Origin: Bacteroidales bacterium
GTDB lineage: Bacteria > Bacteroidota > Bacteroidia > Bacteroidales > B18-G4
Reading direction: 5' to 3'
DNA length: 49,842 bases
NCBI GenBank assembly: GCA_018400295.1
Contig: JAGYMZ010000016.1
Span: 1 to 49,842 of the forward strand
Part shown: positions 1-8,277 of the stretch, in pieces
Position numbering within the stretch: the first letter of the stretch is position 1
How the letters are laid out: every line of letters begins with the position of its first letter
Notes under the pieces: generated by a model
What the model saw: only the letters and a program-made list of their open reading frames with translations
Database searches by the model: none
What the model was told of the DNA's origin: nothing
Position numbers and translations under genes: made by a program

Positions 1-127
1 GGTTCGCACGGAAAAAATAATCAAAGGAGGCCGGGATATCTTTTCTTCCGGAGAGGTAATATCCCTGTAACATGGTCAACTCGTAAAGGTCGGCATACAG
101 GCCCATATTTTTGATTAGTGGAGGCAT
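1..127 (-). CDS. pncB: Nicotinate phosphoribosyltransferase, N-terminal fragment (runs off the left edge)
   Basis: Only the first 42 codons lie in the window; the gene continues past base 1. Read on the minus strand from the ATG at 125-127, the peptide holds GLYADLYELTMLQGYYLSG followed by a DYFFR motif. This is the recognisable start of the nicotinate phosphoribosyltransferase family, which converts nicotinate and PRPP to nicotinate mononucleotide in NAD salvage (cytoplasmic). A second in-frame ATG at 104-106, directly before GLYADLYELT, is an equally possible start. The upstream spacer (128-261) shows no convincing promoter. The identification rests on the short conserved N-terminus alone. 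Confidence 0.8.
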   Translation of the reverse strand, partial: MPPLIKNMGLYADLYELTMLQGYYLSGRKDIPASFDYFFRAN

Positions 128-261
128 GCTGTTCAGATATTTATTCAGGGTACTTTTAATCCTTACCCTATTGACAATTTTGCTTTCTTTATGTTCAATC
201 CGGGATACAGCGGACATCGACCCCTCAAACCGGACACCGGCAATACAGACCTGAGAATCGA

Positions 262-298
262 TAAAAAAAGGGGACAGCCCGGTACAACGGGCCGTCCC
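262..298 (-). terminator. Rho-independent terminator after the EF-hand lipoprotein gene
   Basis: On the minus strand an 11-base stem with one mismatch (arms 271-281 and 288-298, six-base loop) is followed at once by a run of seven T (plus-strand A run 263-269). It lies about 55 bases downstream of the stop of the gene at 355-900, in the right direction and position to end that transcript before the nicotinate phosphoribosyltransferase gene. Confidence 0.8.
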
Positions 299-354
299 AG
301 CGGACTTCATTACAAATATGCATCATGAAAAAAGCTCCGGTATTTCAACATTAT

Positions 355-900
355 TCAGAAGTCCGTATAATAAAGGTCAAAATCCACATATTCATCGTAT
401 TCTATCTTTCCGCTATTATCAACATCCCATATATGGAATAAGCCCAGGCCAAGTTCTTCATCACTGAGATAAGCGTCTTTGTTCAGGTCCCAGTCGTGGT
501 AGAAGTCCGTATCCCTTAAGACATTATAGAACTCATCGTACAGAAGGACCTCATCGTTGTTGACATCGATGTCCTCATAATTCACAACGACATAATCGCC
601 ATAAAAATAATCGTATCCGGCGATCCATTCTTCCCGTATCATTGCTTCATCATCATCAATATCCCATACATTATAAACGGTATGATAAAAATCTTCATCA
701 TCCAGGTATTCGTTATTAACTGTGTTCCAGTCATCGTAATAATGTTCCGAAAAAACATCCACAAATTCCCTTTGTTCTATCGTTCCATTATTATCCAGGT
801 CCCAGTCTTCAAACGAAAGATTGGTACTCCGGTCGCAAGAAATCGATGTTATTGCGATCATCGCGGTTAAAAACTTAGCAATCATCCTTGTGCTGATCAT
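355..900 (-). CDS. EF-hand lipoprotein (five calcium-binding loops)
   Basis: The 181-residue product starts with a lipoprotein signal (hydrophobic stretch to residue 20, lipobox SISC, Cys22), so the mature protein should be membrane-anchored and exported. The rest is very acidic and carries five clear 12-residue EF-hand loops with Asp at position 1 and Glu at position 12: residues 34-45, 80-91, 112-123, 138-149 and 159-170. A degenerate sixth lies near 58-70. Aromatic residues (W, Y, F) crowd the linkers. It is a paralogue of the next gene upstream (start 1487), with the same loop order and spacing, 44 bases away and probably co-transcribed. A role in calcium binding is clear from the loops; the biological role is unknown. 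Confidence 0.85.
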   Translation of the reverse strand: MISTRMIAKFLTAMIAITSISCDRSTNLSFEDWDLDNNGTIEQREFVDVFSEHYYDDWNTVNNEYLDDEDFYHTVYNVWDIDDDEAMIREEWIAGYDYFYGDYVVVNYEDIDVNNDEVLLYDEFYNVLRDTDFYHDWDLNKDAYLSDEELGLGLFHIWDVDNSGKIEYDEYVDFDLYYTDF

Positions 901-944
901 GGTTTTCTGTTTTTTTATGGTTTGTGATCCAGATTACGGCGGTC

Positions 945-1487
945 TCAAAATTCCAGGAAGTATGAACGGTATGCCCTGTATTCATCCGTATCAATAAAGT
1001 TGCTGCCGTCAACATCCCATGCATTGAAAACAAAGCGGGCCATTTCATTTTGACTTAAGGTTGTGTCCTTGTCTACATCCCACGCCGGAAAGAAGCCGGA
1101 ATTTTTCATGGCTTCTTTATATTCCGCGAATTCAAGATATCCGTCCTTATCTATATCGATCAATCCGAAGTCCTTTTCAACATATACCCCGTAATAGTTA
1201 TTAAAACCGAACATCCATTCGTCCGGAGTTAGCCATTCATCCTTATCGAGATCCCAGATGTTGAACGTAACTGTATGGAAATCTTCCCGGGTAAGGTTTT
1301 TTTCATCCCAATCCTTCAGATATTCTTTTGTAAAAAGTTCCATAAACTCTGATCTTGAAATGAGCTGGTCGTTGTTCCTGTCCCAGTCTGAAAATTTCAG
1401 TGTCGAATCCTGTCCTTCGGAAACCAGGGATAGAAACCCGAAAAGTATAGCTGTTAAAGCGGGCAGTATTTTCTTCCAGTCTTTCAT
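945..1487 (-). CDS. Secreted EF-hand protein, paralogue of the downstream lipoprotein
   Basis: The 180-residue product has a type I-like signal peptide (KKILPALTAILFGFLSLV, cleavage near SEG-Q) and no lipobox cysteine, so it should be periplasmic or secreted. The ATG at 1485-1487 is preferred because the signal peptide begins there; an in-frame ATG nine codons upstream is possible. EF-hand loops of DxDxD type (e.g. DLDKDEWLTPDE, DIDKDGYLEFAE, DVDGSNFIDTDE) recur at the same spacing as in the neighbouring 181-residue lipoprotein. The pair therefore looks like a tandem duplication with different anchoring. No enzyme domain is visible; calcium sensing or buffering is an inference. Confidence 0.82.
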   Translation of the reverse strand: MKDWKKILPALTAILFGFLSLVSEGQDSTLKFSDWDRNNDQLISRSEFMELFTKEYLKDWDEKNLTREDFHTVTFNIWDLDKDEWLTPDEWMFGFNNYYGVYVEKDFGLIDIDKDGYLEFAEYKEAMKNSGFFPAWDVDKDTTLSQNEMARFVFNAWDVDGSNFIDTDEYRAYRSYFLEF

Positions 1488-1740
1488 AATTCGTTCATTT
1501 TTTAAAGTTCGCAACTGTTTGTCTTGTGCTCATAAACCATTCCACAAATGGCCCTGCCCGAAAAAGCCCATAACGCAATGTGGGCTGGACACATGAACAT
1601 GATCCCGGGGCTGGTCCATTTCTCCGGGCCCTGCGGTTGTTGATTTTTTTCCCCATGGTTTGTTTGATAATACCCACCTCAGGGCCATGTATTATTCTCA
1701 GCGTTTCATTCCTTTCGTTGTGCATACCAGTGAAACCTGG

Positions 1741-4248
1741 CTACCGGTCATAAAACTTCATTCTATCCATGACCTTATAGGTCAGGATCTTCAATCCGCT
1801 TAGCAGCAGGATCCATATCAGTGCGTATCCCCATACAATCCCGGCATTGGCCCATCCGACCGGTGGTATGAGGATGCCGTATACGGCAAAGAGGGTGCCG
1901 GTCACCTGGGTTCCTTCCAGGCTCAGGAAGAGGGCCAGACTGGGATAGGGCTTTTGCCATATGGCACCCGTGTTCCTTGTCAGGAAAATGGTCATGTGTC
2001 CGGCGACCAACAACTTCAAAAAGATCATGGATTTGATGGTGTTGGCCGGATAATGTGCATATTCCCTGAGGTACCAGTAGAGGAGAAAGGAGGAAATCAC
2101 CCCTGTGACCGACAGTACCGTGGCGATGGTAAGTACTCTTTTCATATTCCATCGCACCGGTTTGGATGGTGTCCTGACATTGTCCGATGCGATGGTCATG
2201 ATGGGTATATCGTTAAGGATTGCCAGCAGCACGATCATGATCGGGGTAACCGGATAGAAATTGAAAGCCAGTATTGACAGTGTCATGAAAAGCAAAACGC
2301 GCATGGTTTCCGTAATCCGGAAGGTTGCGTAGCTTATCATGCGCTCGAAGATCCGGCGGGCTTCAACGACCGCATCAATGATCACACCCAGTCCGCTCTC
2401 CGTCAGCACCAGGTCGGATGCCGAGCGGGCGGCATCGGTGGAACCGGAAACCGCAATGCCGATATCGGCTTGCTTGAGTGCCGGGGCATCGTTGACCCCG
2501 TCGCCTGTCATGCCCACGATGCGGTCGTTCGACTGGAATTCTTTGATGATATTGAATTTATGTTCCGGTGTGACCTCGGCAAAACCGGCAACAGATCCGA
2601 AGCGTTCTCTTCGTTTTTCTTTGCGTTTCTGTTTTTCTTTTTTCCCTGCATTCTCGTCTTCTTCAACAAAGAGATCGTTTGCGGGCACGATATCTTTTTT
2701 CAGGTTGATCTGGCCGGCGACCTGTTTGCCTATGGCGGCATGATCACCGGTGACCATGCGTACATCAATGCCGCGGTCCATGGCATTGCGGATCACTTCA
2801 GCCGAGTCTTCCCTGGGGGGGTCCAGCAGCGGCAGGATGCCCAGGTATTTCCATTTACCTCCCTTTTTCTTTTTGGCCACTCCGAGCGACCGGTATCCAT
2901 CCTGGCCGAGTTTTTCTACTTTTTTCAGAACTTTTTTCCGGATGTCATCTGCCGGGTTCACCAGATCCAGGATGACCTGGGGTGCCCCTTTGGCCGCCGT
3001 GAATTTTTCTTTTCCATATTCCACTTCTGCTTCCGCCCTTTTCCGGGTTGGGTCGAAGGGGTTGAAGTTCGTGACGTTATAATGTTTCAGGGTGGATCTG
3101 TTAATTTTATCCAGTATGGCTCTGTCTATAGGATCTTCTCCGCTCCTGTCCGGGCTTGCAGTAAGGGCGGCCGTGCGTATCAGCCTGTCTTTATCATCCG
3201 CTTCGATCAATACGGGGTCCTGGACCTCCAGCTGATTCTTGGTAAGGGTGCCTGTTTTGTCGCAGCACAGCACTTCCAGTCCTGCCATTTCTTCCATAGA
3301 TGACAGTCTGGAAACGATCGCTTTTTTCCTGGCCAGTCTTTTGGCTCCGACGGTCATGGTAACCGACAGCACGGCGGGCAGTGCCTGGGGAATTCCCGCG
3401 ATGGTAAGCACCATGGCGAAGATCAAGATTTCCCAAAGCGGGTCCTCGCGTAAAAGTCCGGCGCCAATGATCACAAGCACCAGAACGGTGGTAATACCGA
3501 TGAGGTGGTACCCGATCTTCAGGACCGCTTTCTGGAAGTGTGATTTTTCTTCTGCCCTTTTCACCATCTTTACGGTTTCCGCAAAGCGTGTATTCTTTCC
3601 TGTTCCTGTTACTACTGCACGTCCTTCTCCCCGTTTTACGGTTGTTCCGGAATACAGCATATCTCCGCTGTTCTTGTTTACCGGAAGTGATTCCCCGGTG
3701 AGCGAGGATTCGTCCGCCGAAACCTGCTGGTCTTCCAGGAGCTTAGCATCCGCCGGGATGACATCTCCCATCCGGATGATGATGATGTCTCCGGGGACCA
3801 GTTCTCCGGAAGGTATTTTTTGACTTTTCCCGTTGCGGATCACACGGGCTTCCGGGGCAAGCTTTTCTTTTAAGGCACGGATGGCATTACTGGCTTTATG
3901 TTCATGCCAGTAGCCCACACCGCCGTTTATAAGCAACATGACCAGGATAACCGCGAAGTCTTCCCAGCGCTGTGCCACGGCAGATAAGATCACGGCCACC
4001 TCGATCATCCAGGGGATGGGGCCCCAAAAGTGTGACAGAAATTCGATGAAAGGATTATGCTTTTCTTCCTCCAGGGTATTTTTCCCGTATTTTCGCTGAC
4101 GTTCACCGATTTCTTTTTCACTGAGGCCCTGATCCTCATTTGCGGAAAGCTTTTTCAGGGTTTTAGCAATACTGAGTTTTTCGTATTCAGGCTTTTTTGG
4201 GTCCCGTTTATTTTTCTTATCGTGGTTCTGTTTGTTATGATCACTCAT
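1741..4248 (-). CDS. Plasma-membrane-type H+-transporting P-type ATPase (P3A)
   Basis: The 835-residue inner-membrane pump should couple ATP hydrolysis to proton efflux. It has the cation-ATPase N-domain (about 20-75), the actuator loop with LTGES near residue 180, the phosphorylation motif DKTGTLT with Asp330, and the hinge motif TGDGVNDAPAL. Family assignment to the P3A proton pumps rests on the M4 sequence IPQALPAVLSVTMTVGA and the M6 sequence LNDIPIMTIASDNV, which resemble fungal, plant and archaeal plasma-membrane H+-ATPases rather than Ca2+ pumps (which carry PEGL in M4). The N-terminus is strongly charged (KK/RD rich). It is the last gene of the minus-strand series gap-UPF0182-ppsA-gpmI-ATPase; the 107-base spacer to gpmI shows no promoter motif, so read-through is likely. 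Confidence 0.9.
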   Translation of the reverse strand: MSDHNKQNHDKKNKRDPKKPEYEKLSIAKTLKKLSANEDQGLSEKEIGERQRKYGKNTLEEEKHNPFIEFLSHFWGPIPWMIEVAVILSAVAQRWEDFAVILVMLLINGGVGYWHEHKASNAIRALKEKLAPEARVIRNGKSQKIPSGELVPGDIIIIRMGDVIPADAKLLEDQQVSADESSLTGESLPVNKNSGDMLYSGTTVKRGEGRAVVTGTGKNTRFAETVKMVKRAEEKSHFQKAVLKIGYHLIGITTVLVLVIIGAGLLREDPLWEILIFAMVLTIAGIPQALPAVLSVTMTVGAKRLARKKAIVSRLSSMEEMAGLEVLCCDKTGTLTKNQLEVQDPVLIEADDKDRLIRTAALTASPDRSGEDPIDRAILDKINRSTLKHYNVTNFNPFDPTRKRAEAEVEYGKEKFTAAKGAPQVILDLVNPADDIRKKVLKKVEKLGQDGYRSLGVAKKKKGGKWKYLGILPLLDPPREDSAEVIRNAMDRGIDVRMVTGDHAAIGKQVAGQINLKKDIVPANDLFVEEDENAGKKEKQKRKEKRRERFGSVAGFAEVTPEHKFNIIKEFQSNDRIVGMTGDGVNDAPALKQADIGIAVSGSTDAARSASDLVLTESGLGVIIDAVVEARRIFERMISYATFRITETMRVLLFMTLSILAFNFYPVTPIMIVLLAILNDIPIMTIASDNVRTPSKPVRWNMKRVLTIATVLSVTGVISSFLLYWYLREYAHYPANTIKSMIFLKLLVAGHMTIFLTRNTGAIWQKPYPSLALFLSLEGTQVTGTLFAVYGILIPPVGWANAGIVWGYALIWILLLSGLKILTYKVMDRMKFYDR

Positions 4249-4355
4249 GATTGTTGGTCCTTTTCAGTTTGCTTTTTTTCATGAGGCAGGCATTGATGTG
4301 AACTGCTATGGTTCATGGTCATGCCTGTTGTGTGAATGATGCCGGTTGACACAAT

Positions 4356-5879
4356 TCAGAACAAGCTTTTCCCGGTCATTTCCCCAGGCTGTTCCAGTCC
4401 CATCAGCTTCAGGATGGTCGGGGCGATGTCTGTCAGGGTACCATCTCTCAGTTCAATGTTTTCCGGTCCGTTGAGCAGGAACAGCGGTACCGGGTTGGAT
4501 GTATGTGCCGTATTGGGTGTCCCATCGGGGTTTTTCATGTATTCCGCATTGCCGTGGTCGGCGGTGATGATCACCGCATAATCATTTTCAATGGCTGTTA
4601 CGGTTGTTTCTTCGGCGCATTTGTCCACGATTTCGCTGGCTTTTACGGCCGCTTCGAAAACCCCTGTATGACCAACCATGTCGAGGTTGGCGAAATTCAG
4701 GCATATGAAATCACCAGTCTTTTCGCGGAGTTTCCTGATCGCTTTTTCTTTTACTTCGTATGCCGACATCTCCGGTTTTTTGTCATAGGTGGATATACCC
4801 GGGGATTTTACCATGATCCGTTCTTCCCCTTTGAATTTGCTTTCCTGTCCTCCTGACAAAAAATAGGTAACGTGCGGGTATTTTTGTGTTTCTGCGATCC
4901 GGCCCTGTTTCTTCCCGGCGCGGGATATGACTTCACCCAGCGTATTTTTCAGGTCCTCCTTTGCAAAGATCACCTTAATGCCCTTGAAGCTTTCATCGTA
5001 GCGGGTCATGGTCAGATAGTCCAGATCCAGGGTATACATTCCCCGGTCTTTCATGTCTTCCTGTGTGAGTACACGGGTGAGCTGCCGTCCGCGATCGGAA
5101 CGGAAATTAAAAAACAGCATCACATCTCCATCCTGCAGCGTGGCCAGGGGTTCATCCGAATCATTCCGGGTTTGTATGATGGGTTTGATGAACTCATCGG
5201 TCTCATCCTGATCGTATTTTTCCTGCATGGTGGTTATGATGTCGTTGGTTTTGGTTCCTTTGCCGTGGACCAGTGCATCCCAGGCCCGTTTTATGCGGCC
5301 CCATTCTTTGTCGCGGTCCATGGCATAGTATCTTCCGGTGACTGTGGCGATCTTCCCTGTGGTTTTGTCAAGATGTTCCTGAAGTTCTTTGATAAATCCC
5401 TTTCCGCTTTTGGGATCCGTATCCCGGCCATCTGTGAAGGCATGGACAAACAGTTTTTTCACGCCTTTGTCTGCAGCAATATCGCACAGGGCTTTCAGAT
5501 GGCTGATGTGTGCGTGTATGCCACCATCGGAGAGCAGTCCCGCGAAATGCACCTGTTTGTCTTTTTCCATTGCTCTTTCAAGGGCTTCCAGCAGTTCTTT
5601 GTGTTTGTGCAGCGTTTTGTCCCTGATGGACATGTTGATCTTGACCAGGTCCTGGTATATTACCCTTCCTGCCCCGATGTGGGTGTGGCCTACTTCACTG
5701 TTGCCCATTTGGTTTTCAGGCAATCCCACCGAAACACCGCTTGCTTTGATGCGGCAATGGTGATGTTTTTCGTAGCATTCATCGATAAAGGGTGTATTGG
5801 CCTGGTCGGGTGCGGACACTTCCGTGTTGGGGGCGATGCCCCAGCCGTCCAGGATCATAAGGAGTACTTTTCTGTCCAT
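4356..5879 (-). CDS. gpmI: 2,3-bisphosphoglycerate-independent phosphoglycerate mutase
   Basis: The 507-residue cytoplasmic enzyme interconverts 3- and 2-phosphoglycerate in glycolysis and gluconeogenesis using two Mn2+ ions. It has the alkaline-phosphatase-fold start LLMILDGWG, the catalytic serine motif MGNSEVGHTHIGAGRV (about 58-73), FTDGRDTDP, GRYYAMDRD, FNFRSDRGRQLTR, NLDMVGHTG and the metal site TADHGNAE near the C-terminus. Length matches the family. It starts one base after the stop of ppsA, so the two are almost certainly translated from one message. Both enzymes sit on adjacent steps at the PEP end of gluconeogenesis. Confidence 0.96.
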   Translation of the reverse strand: MDRKVLLMILDGWGIAPNTEVSAPDQANTPFIDECYEKHHHCRIKASGVSVGLPENQMGNSEVGHTHIGAGRVIYQDLVKINMSIRDKTLHKHKELLEALERAMEKDKQVHFAGLLSDGGIHAHISHLKALCDIAADKGVKKLFVHAFTDGRDTDPKSGKGFIKELQEHLDKTTGKIATVTGRYYAMDRDKEWGRIKRAWDALVHGKGTKTNDIITTMQEKYDQDETDEFIKPIIQTRNDSDEPLATLQDGDVMLFFNFRSDRGRQLTRVLTQEDMKDRGMYTLDLDYLTMTRYDESFKGIKVIFAKEDLKNTLGEVISRAGKKQGRIAETQKYPHVTYFLSGGQESKFKGEERIMVKSPGISTYDKKPEMSAYEVKEKAIRKLREKTGDFICLNFANLDMVGHTGVFEAAVKASEIVDKCAEETTVTAIENDYAVIITADHGNAEYMKNPDGTPNTAHTSNPVPLFLLNGPENIELRDGTLTDIAPTILKLMGLEQPGEMTGKSLF

Positions 5880-5880
5880 T

Positions 5881-8250
5881 TTATTTTTCTGCTTTCAGAA
5901 TGTTTTTAATTCCCTGTGCCACCGCATCCGGGTTAAAGGATATGCTGTCAATGCCTTCTTCCACCAGAAATTGTGCAATCTCAGGAAAGTCACTGGGTGC
6001 CTGTCCGCAGAGGCCGATCTTGGTATTGGCTTTGCGGGCACCCTGTATTGCCATGGAGAGCATTTTTTTGGATGCAGGATCTTTTTCATCGAACAGGTCG
6101 TTCACCATTGCGGAATCCCGGTCCAGTCCCAGCGTAAGTTGCGTCAGGTCGTTGGATCCGATGGAAAACCCATCGAACAGCTTCGCAAATTCACCGATGC
6201 GCATCACATTGGCGGGGACCTCCACCATCATATATATCTCCAGGTTGTTCCATCCCTGTTTCAGTTTATAGCGTTCCATAACCCGGATCACTTTTTCGGC
6301 TTCTTCCGGGGTCCTGCAGAAGGGGATCATCAGCTTTACGTTCGTCAGGCCCATCTCATCGCGCACGATGCGCATGGCCTCGCACTCCAGCCTGAAGCCA
6401 TCGCGGTATTTTTTATGATGATACCGTGAAGCGCCGCGGAACCCCAGCATGGGGTTTTCCTCCTGCGGTTCAAATTCAGCCCCGCCCAGCAATCCGGCGT
6501 ATTCATTGGATTTAAAGTCGCTCATCCGAACGATCACATCGTTGGGCCAGAAAGCTGCTGCGATGGTACCCACGGCCTGGGAAAGCCGGTCCGTAAAGTA
6601 CCGGGTTTTGTCTTTATATTGCCTTGTAAGCGCCCGGATCTCTTTTTTTGCTGTTTTATCTTTTAAATTCTTATGGTTCAGCAGGGCCAGGGGGTGGATT
6701 TTGATCGTGTTATTGATCACAAATTCCAACCGCATCAGGCCAACCCCTTTCACCGGGTAATTTGCATATTGAAAAGCCAGTCCGGGATCCCCGAGGATAA
6801 GCATGACTTCTGTGTTGGGTTTTTTCAACTTCTTAAAATCCATCTCTTCTTCTTTCCATTCCAGCAAGCCTTTGTATACAATGCCTTCCGTTCCTCCGGC
6901 ACAGCTGACGGTAACTTCCTGTCCGTTCTTCAGTGTATCCGTTGCATCTTCAGCGCCAACAATGGCTACCGCTCCCAGTTCGCGGGCTACGATGGCGGCG
7001 TGGCTGGTGCGGCCCCCACTGTTGGTTATGATCGCGGATGCCTTTTCCATGATGGGGTCCCAATCGGGATTGGTGATCTCTGTTACAAGCACGTCCCCTT
7101 CCTTTAGTTTGCCCGATTCTTCCGGAGAATCGAGTATGCGCACCTTTCCGCTGGCGATCTTGTCTCCGATGGCGGTGCCTTCCAGTAATTTTTCGCCTTC
7201 CTCTTTGAGGGTATAGTTTTTCAGTTTGGTTCGGTCTTTTTTCCCTGAGTGGACGGTTTCGGGTCGTGCCTGTACGATGAACATTTCTCCTGAGTTGCCG
7301 TCTTTGGCCCATTCGATGTCCATGGCCTGGTCGTACAGTTCTTCGATCATCATGCCCCAGCGGGCCAGCTTTTCGGTTTCTTCATCACCCAGCACGAATT
7401 GTTCCCGTTTCTTTTTGGGTGTCCGTGTATTTTTGGTGGTGCCGGTTCTGGAATCCGAGTAGACCATGGTTTTGGATTTGCTGCCCATTTTTTTCGACAG
7501 GATGGCGGTACGGTTTGTTTTCAGGGAGGGCTTGAACACGATGAACTGATCTGCTTTTACATTCCCCTGCACAACGTTTTCTCCCAGTCCCCAGTTCCCT
7601 GTAATATATACTACCTTGTCGAAACCGCTTTCCGGTGCAATGGTGAACATGACGCCGGCGGCAGCCTTATCGGAGCGCACCATGCGCTGCACACCGGCCG
7701 ACAATGCCACCTTCATATGATCAAAGCCTTTGTCCGCACGGTATTTGATCGCCCGGTCGGTAAAAAGGGAAGCGATACACTTTTTTACGGCCTGTACCAC
7801 TTCTTTTTCACCTTTGACATTGAGGTAGGTCTCGTGCTGTCCTGCAAAACTTGCCGAGGGAAGGTCTTCTGCTGTGGCAGAGCTCCTTACGGCAACGCTT
7901 TGCATATCCTTTTCCTTTTCTTTCAGTGCCCGGAAGGCATGTATGATGGACCTGGCCATATCTTCCGGCATTTCTGCTTCCATGATCCTTTTCCGGGCCC
8001 GGCGGCCGGTATCTTTCAGGTTGCTGAATTTATCCGTATCCAGTTCGTCCATGAGTTTTTTCAGGGGGTTTTTCAACTTGTTTTCTTTCAGGAAATGCCA
8101 ATATGCATCTGCGGTGGTGGCAAAGCCGTCCGGAACCTTAATTCCTCTGGGCCCGAGTTCGGAGATCATTTCTCCCAGAGATGCATTTTTACCTCCGACC
8201 TCCCCTGTATGGGTCTTGTTAAGTGTCGAATATTTTTTTATTAATTCCAT
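5881..8250 (-). CDS. ppsA: Phosphoenolpyruvate synthase (pyruvate, water dikinase)
   Basis: The 789-residue cytoplasmic enzyme makes PEP, AMP and phosphate from pyruvate, ATP and water. The N-terminal ATP-grasp domain holds GGKNASLGEM, AVRSSATAEDLPSASFAGQ and a glutamate-rich end (MDIEWA, VQARPETV). The central phosphohistidine domain has GGRTSHAAIVARELG with His417. The C-terminal PEP/pyruvate barrel has GLMRLEF, GFRGASRY, VEVPANV, SIGSNDLTQLTLGLDRDS and GLCGQAPSD with the catalytic cysteine. Length is that of the family. It lies 27 bases after the UPF0182 gene and one base before gpmI. Its presence with gpmI and gap indicates gluconeogenic growth on pyruvate, amino acids or organic acids (inference). 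Confidence 0.96.
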   Translation of the reverse strand: MELIKKYSTLNKTHTGEVGGKNASLGEMISELGPRGIKVPDGFATTADAYWHFLKENKLKNPLKKLMDELDTDKFSNLKDTGRRARKRIMEAEMPEDMARSIIHAFRALKEKEKDMQSVAVRSSATAEDLPSASFAGQHETYLNVKGEKEVVQAVKKCIASLFTDRAIKYRADKGFDHMKVALSAGVQRMVRSDKAAAGVMFTIAPESGFDKVVYITGNWGLGENVVQGNVKADQFIVFKPSLKTNRTAILSKKMGSKSKTMVYSDSRTGTTKNTRTPKKKREQFVLGDEETEKLARWGMMIEELYDQAMDIEWAKDGNSGEMFIVQARPETVHSGKKDRTKLKNYTLKEEGEKLLEGTAIGDKIASGKVRILDSPEESGKLKEGDVLVTEITNPDWDPIMEKASAIITNSGGRTSHAAIVARELGAVAIVGAEDATDTLKNGQEVTVSCAGGTEGIVYKGLLEWKEEEMDFKKLKKPNTEVMLILGDPGLAFQYANYPVKGVGLMRLEFVINNTIKIHPLALLNHKNLKDKTAKKEIRALTRQYKDKTRYFTDRLSQAVGTIAAAFWPNDVIVRMSDFKSNEYAGLLGGAEFEPQEENPMLGFRGASRYHHKKYRDGFRLECEAMRIVRDEMGLTNVKLMIPFCRTPEEAEKVIRVMERYKLKQGWNNLEIYMMVEVPANVMRIGEFAKLFDGFSIGSNDLTQLTLGLDRDSAMVNDLFDEKDPASKKMLSMAIQGARKANTKIGLCGQAPSDFPEIAQFLVEEGIDSISFNPDAVAQGIKNILKAEK

Positions 8251-8277
8251 GGTCTTTCAAATTGTAGGGCAGGATCT

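Noticed and set aside
126..254. 42-codon plus-strand peptide with a lipobox-like LLSLC start
   Set aside because: It begins two bases inside the start region of the nicotinate phosphoribosyltransferase gene on the other strand, its GGAGG is only one base from the ATG, and it has no neighbour or family support.
1495..1725. 76-codon minus-strand frame between the H+-ATPase and EF-hand genes
   Set aside because: Basic, low-complexity and without motif; likely chance in a 253-base spacer.
4872..5909. 345-codon plus-strand frame
   Set aside because: Lies fully across the phosphoglycerate mutase gene, which is unmistakable on the other strand.
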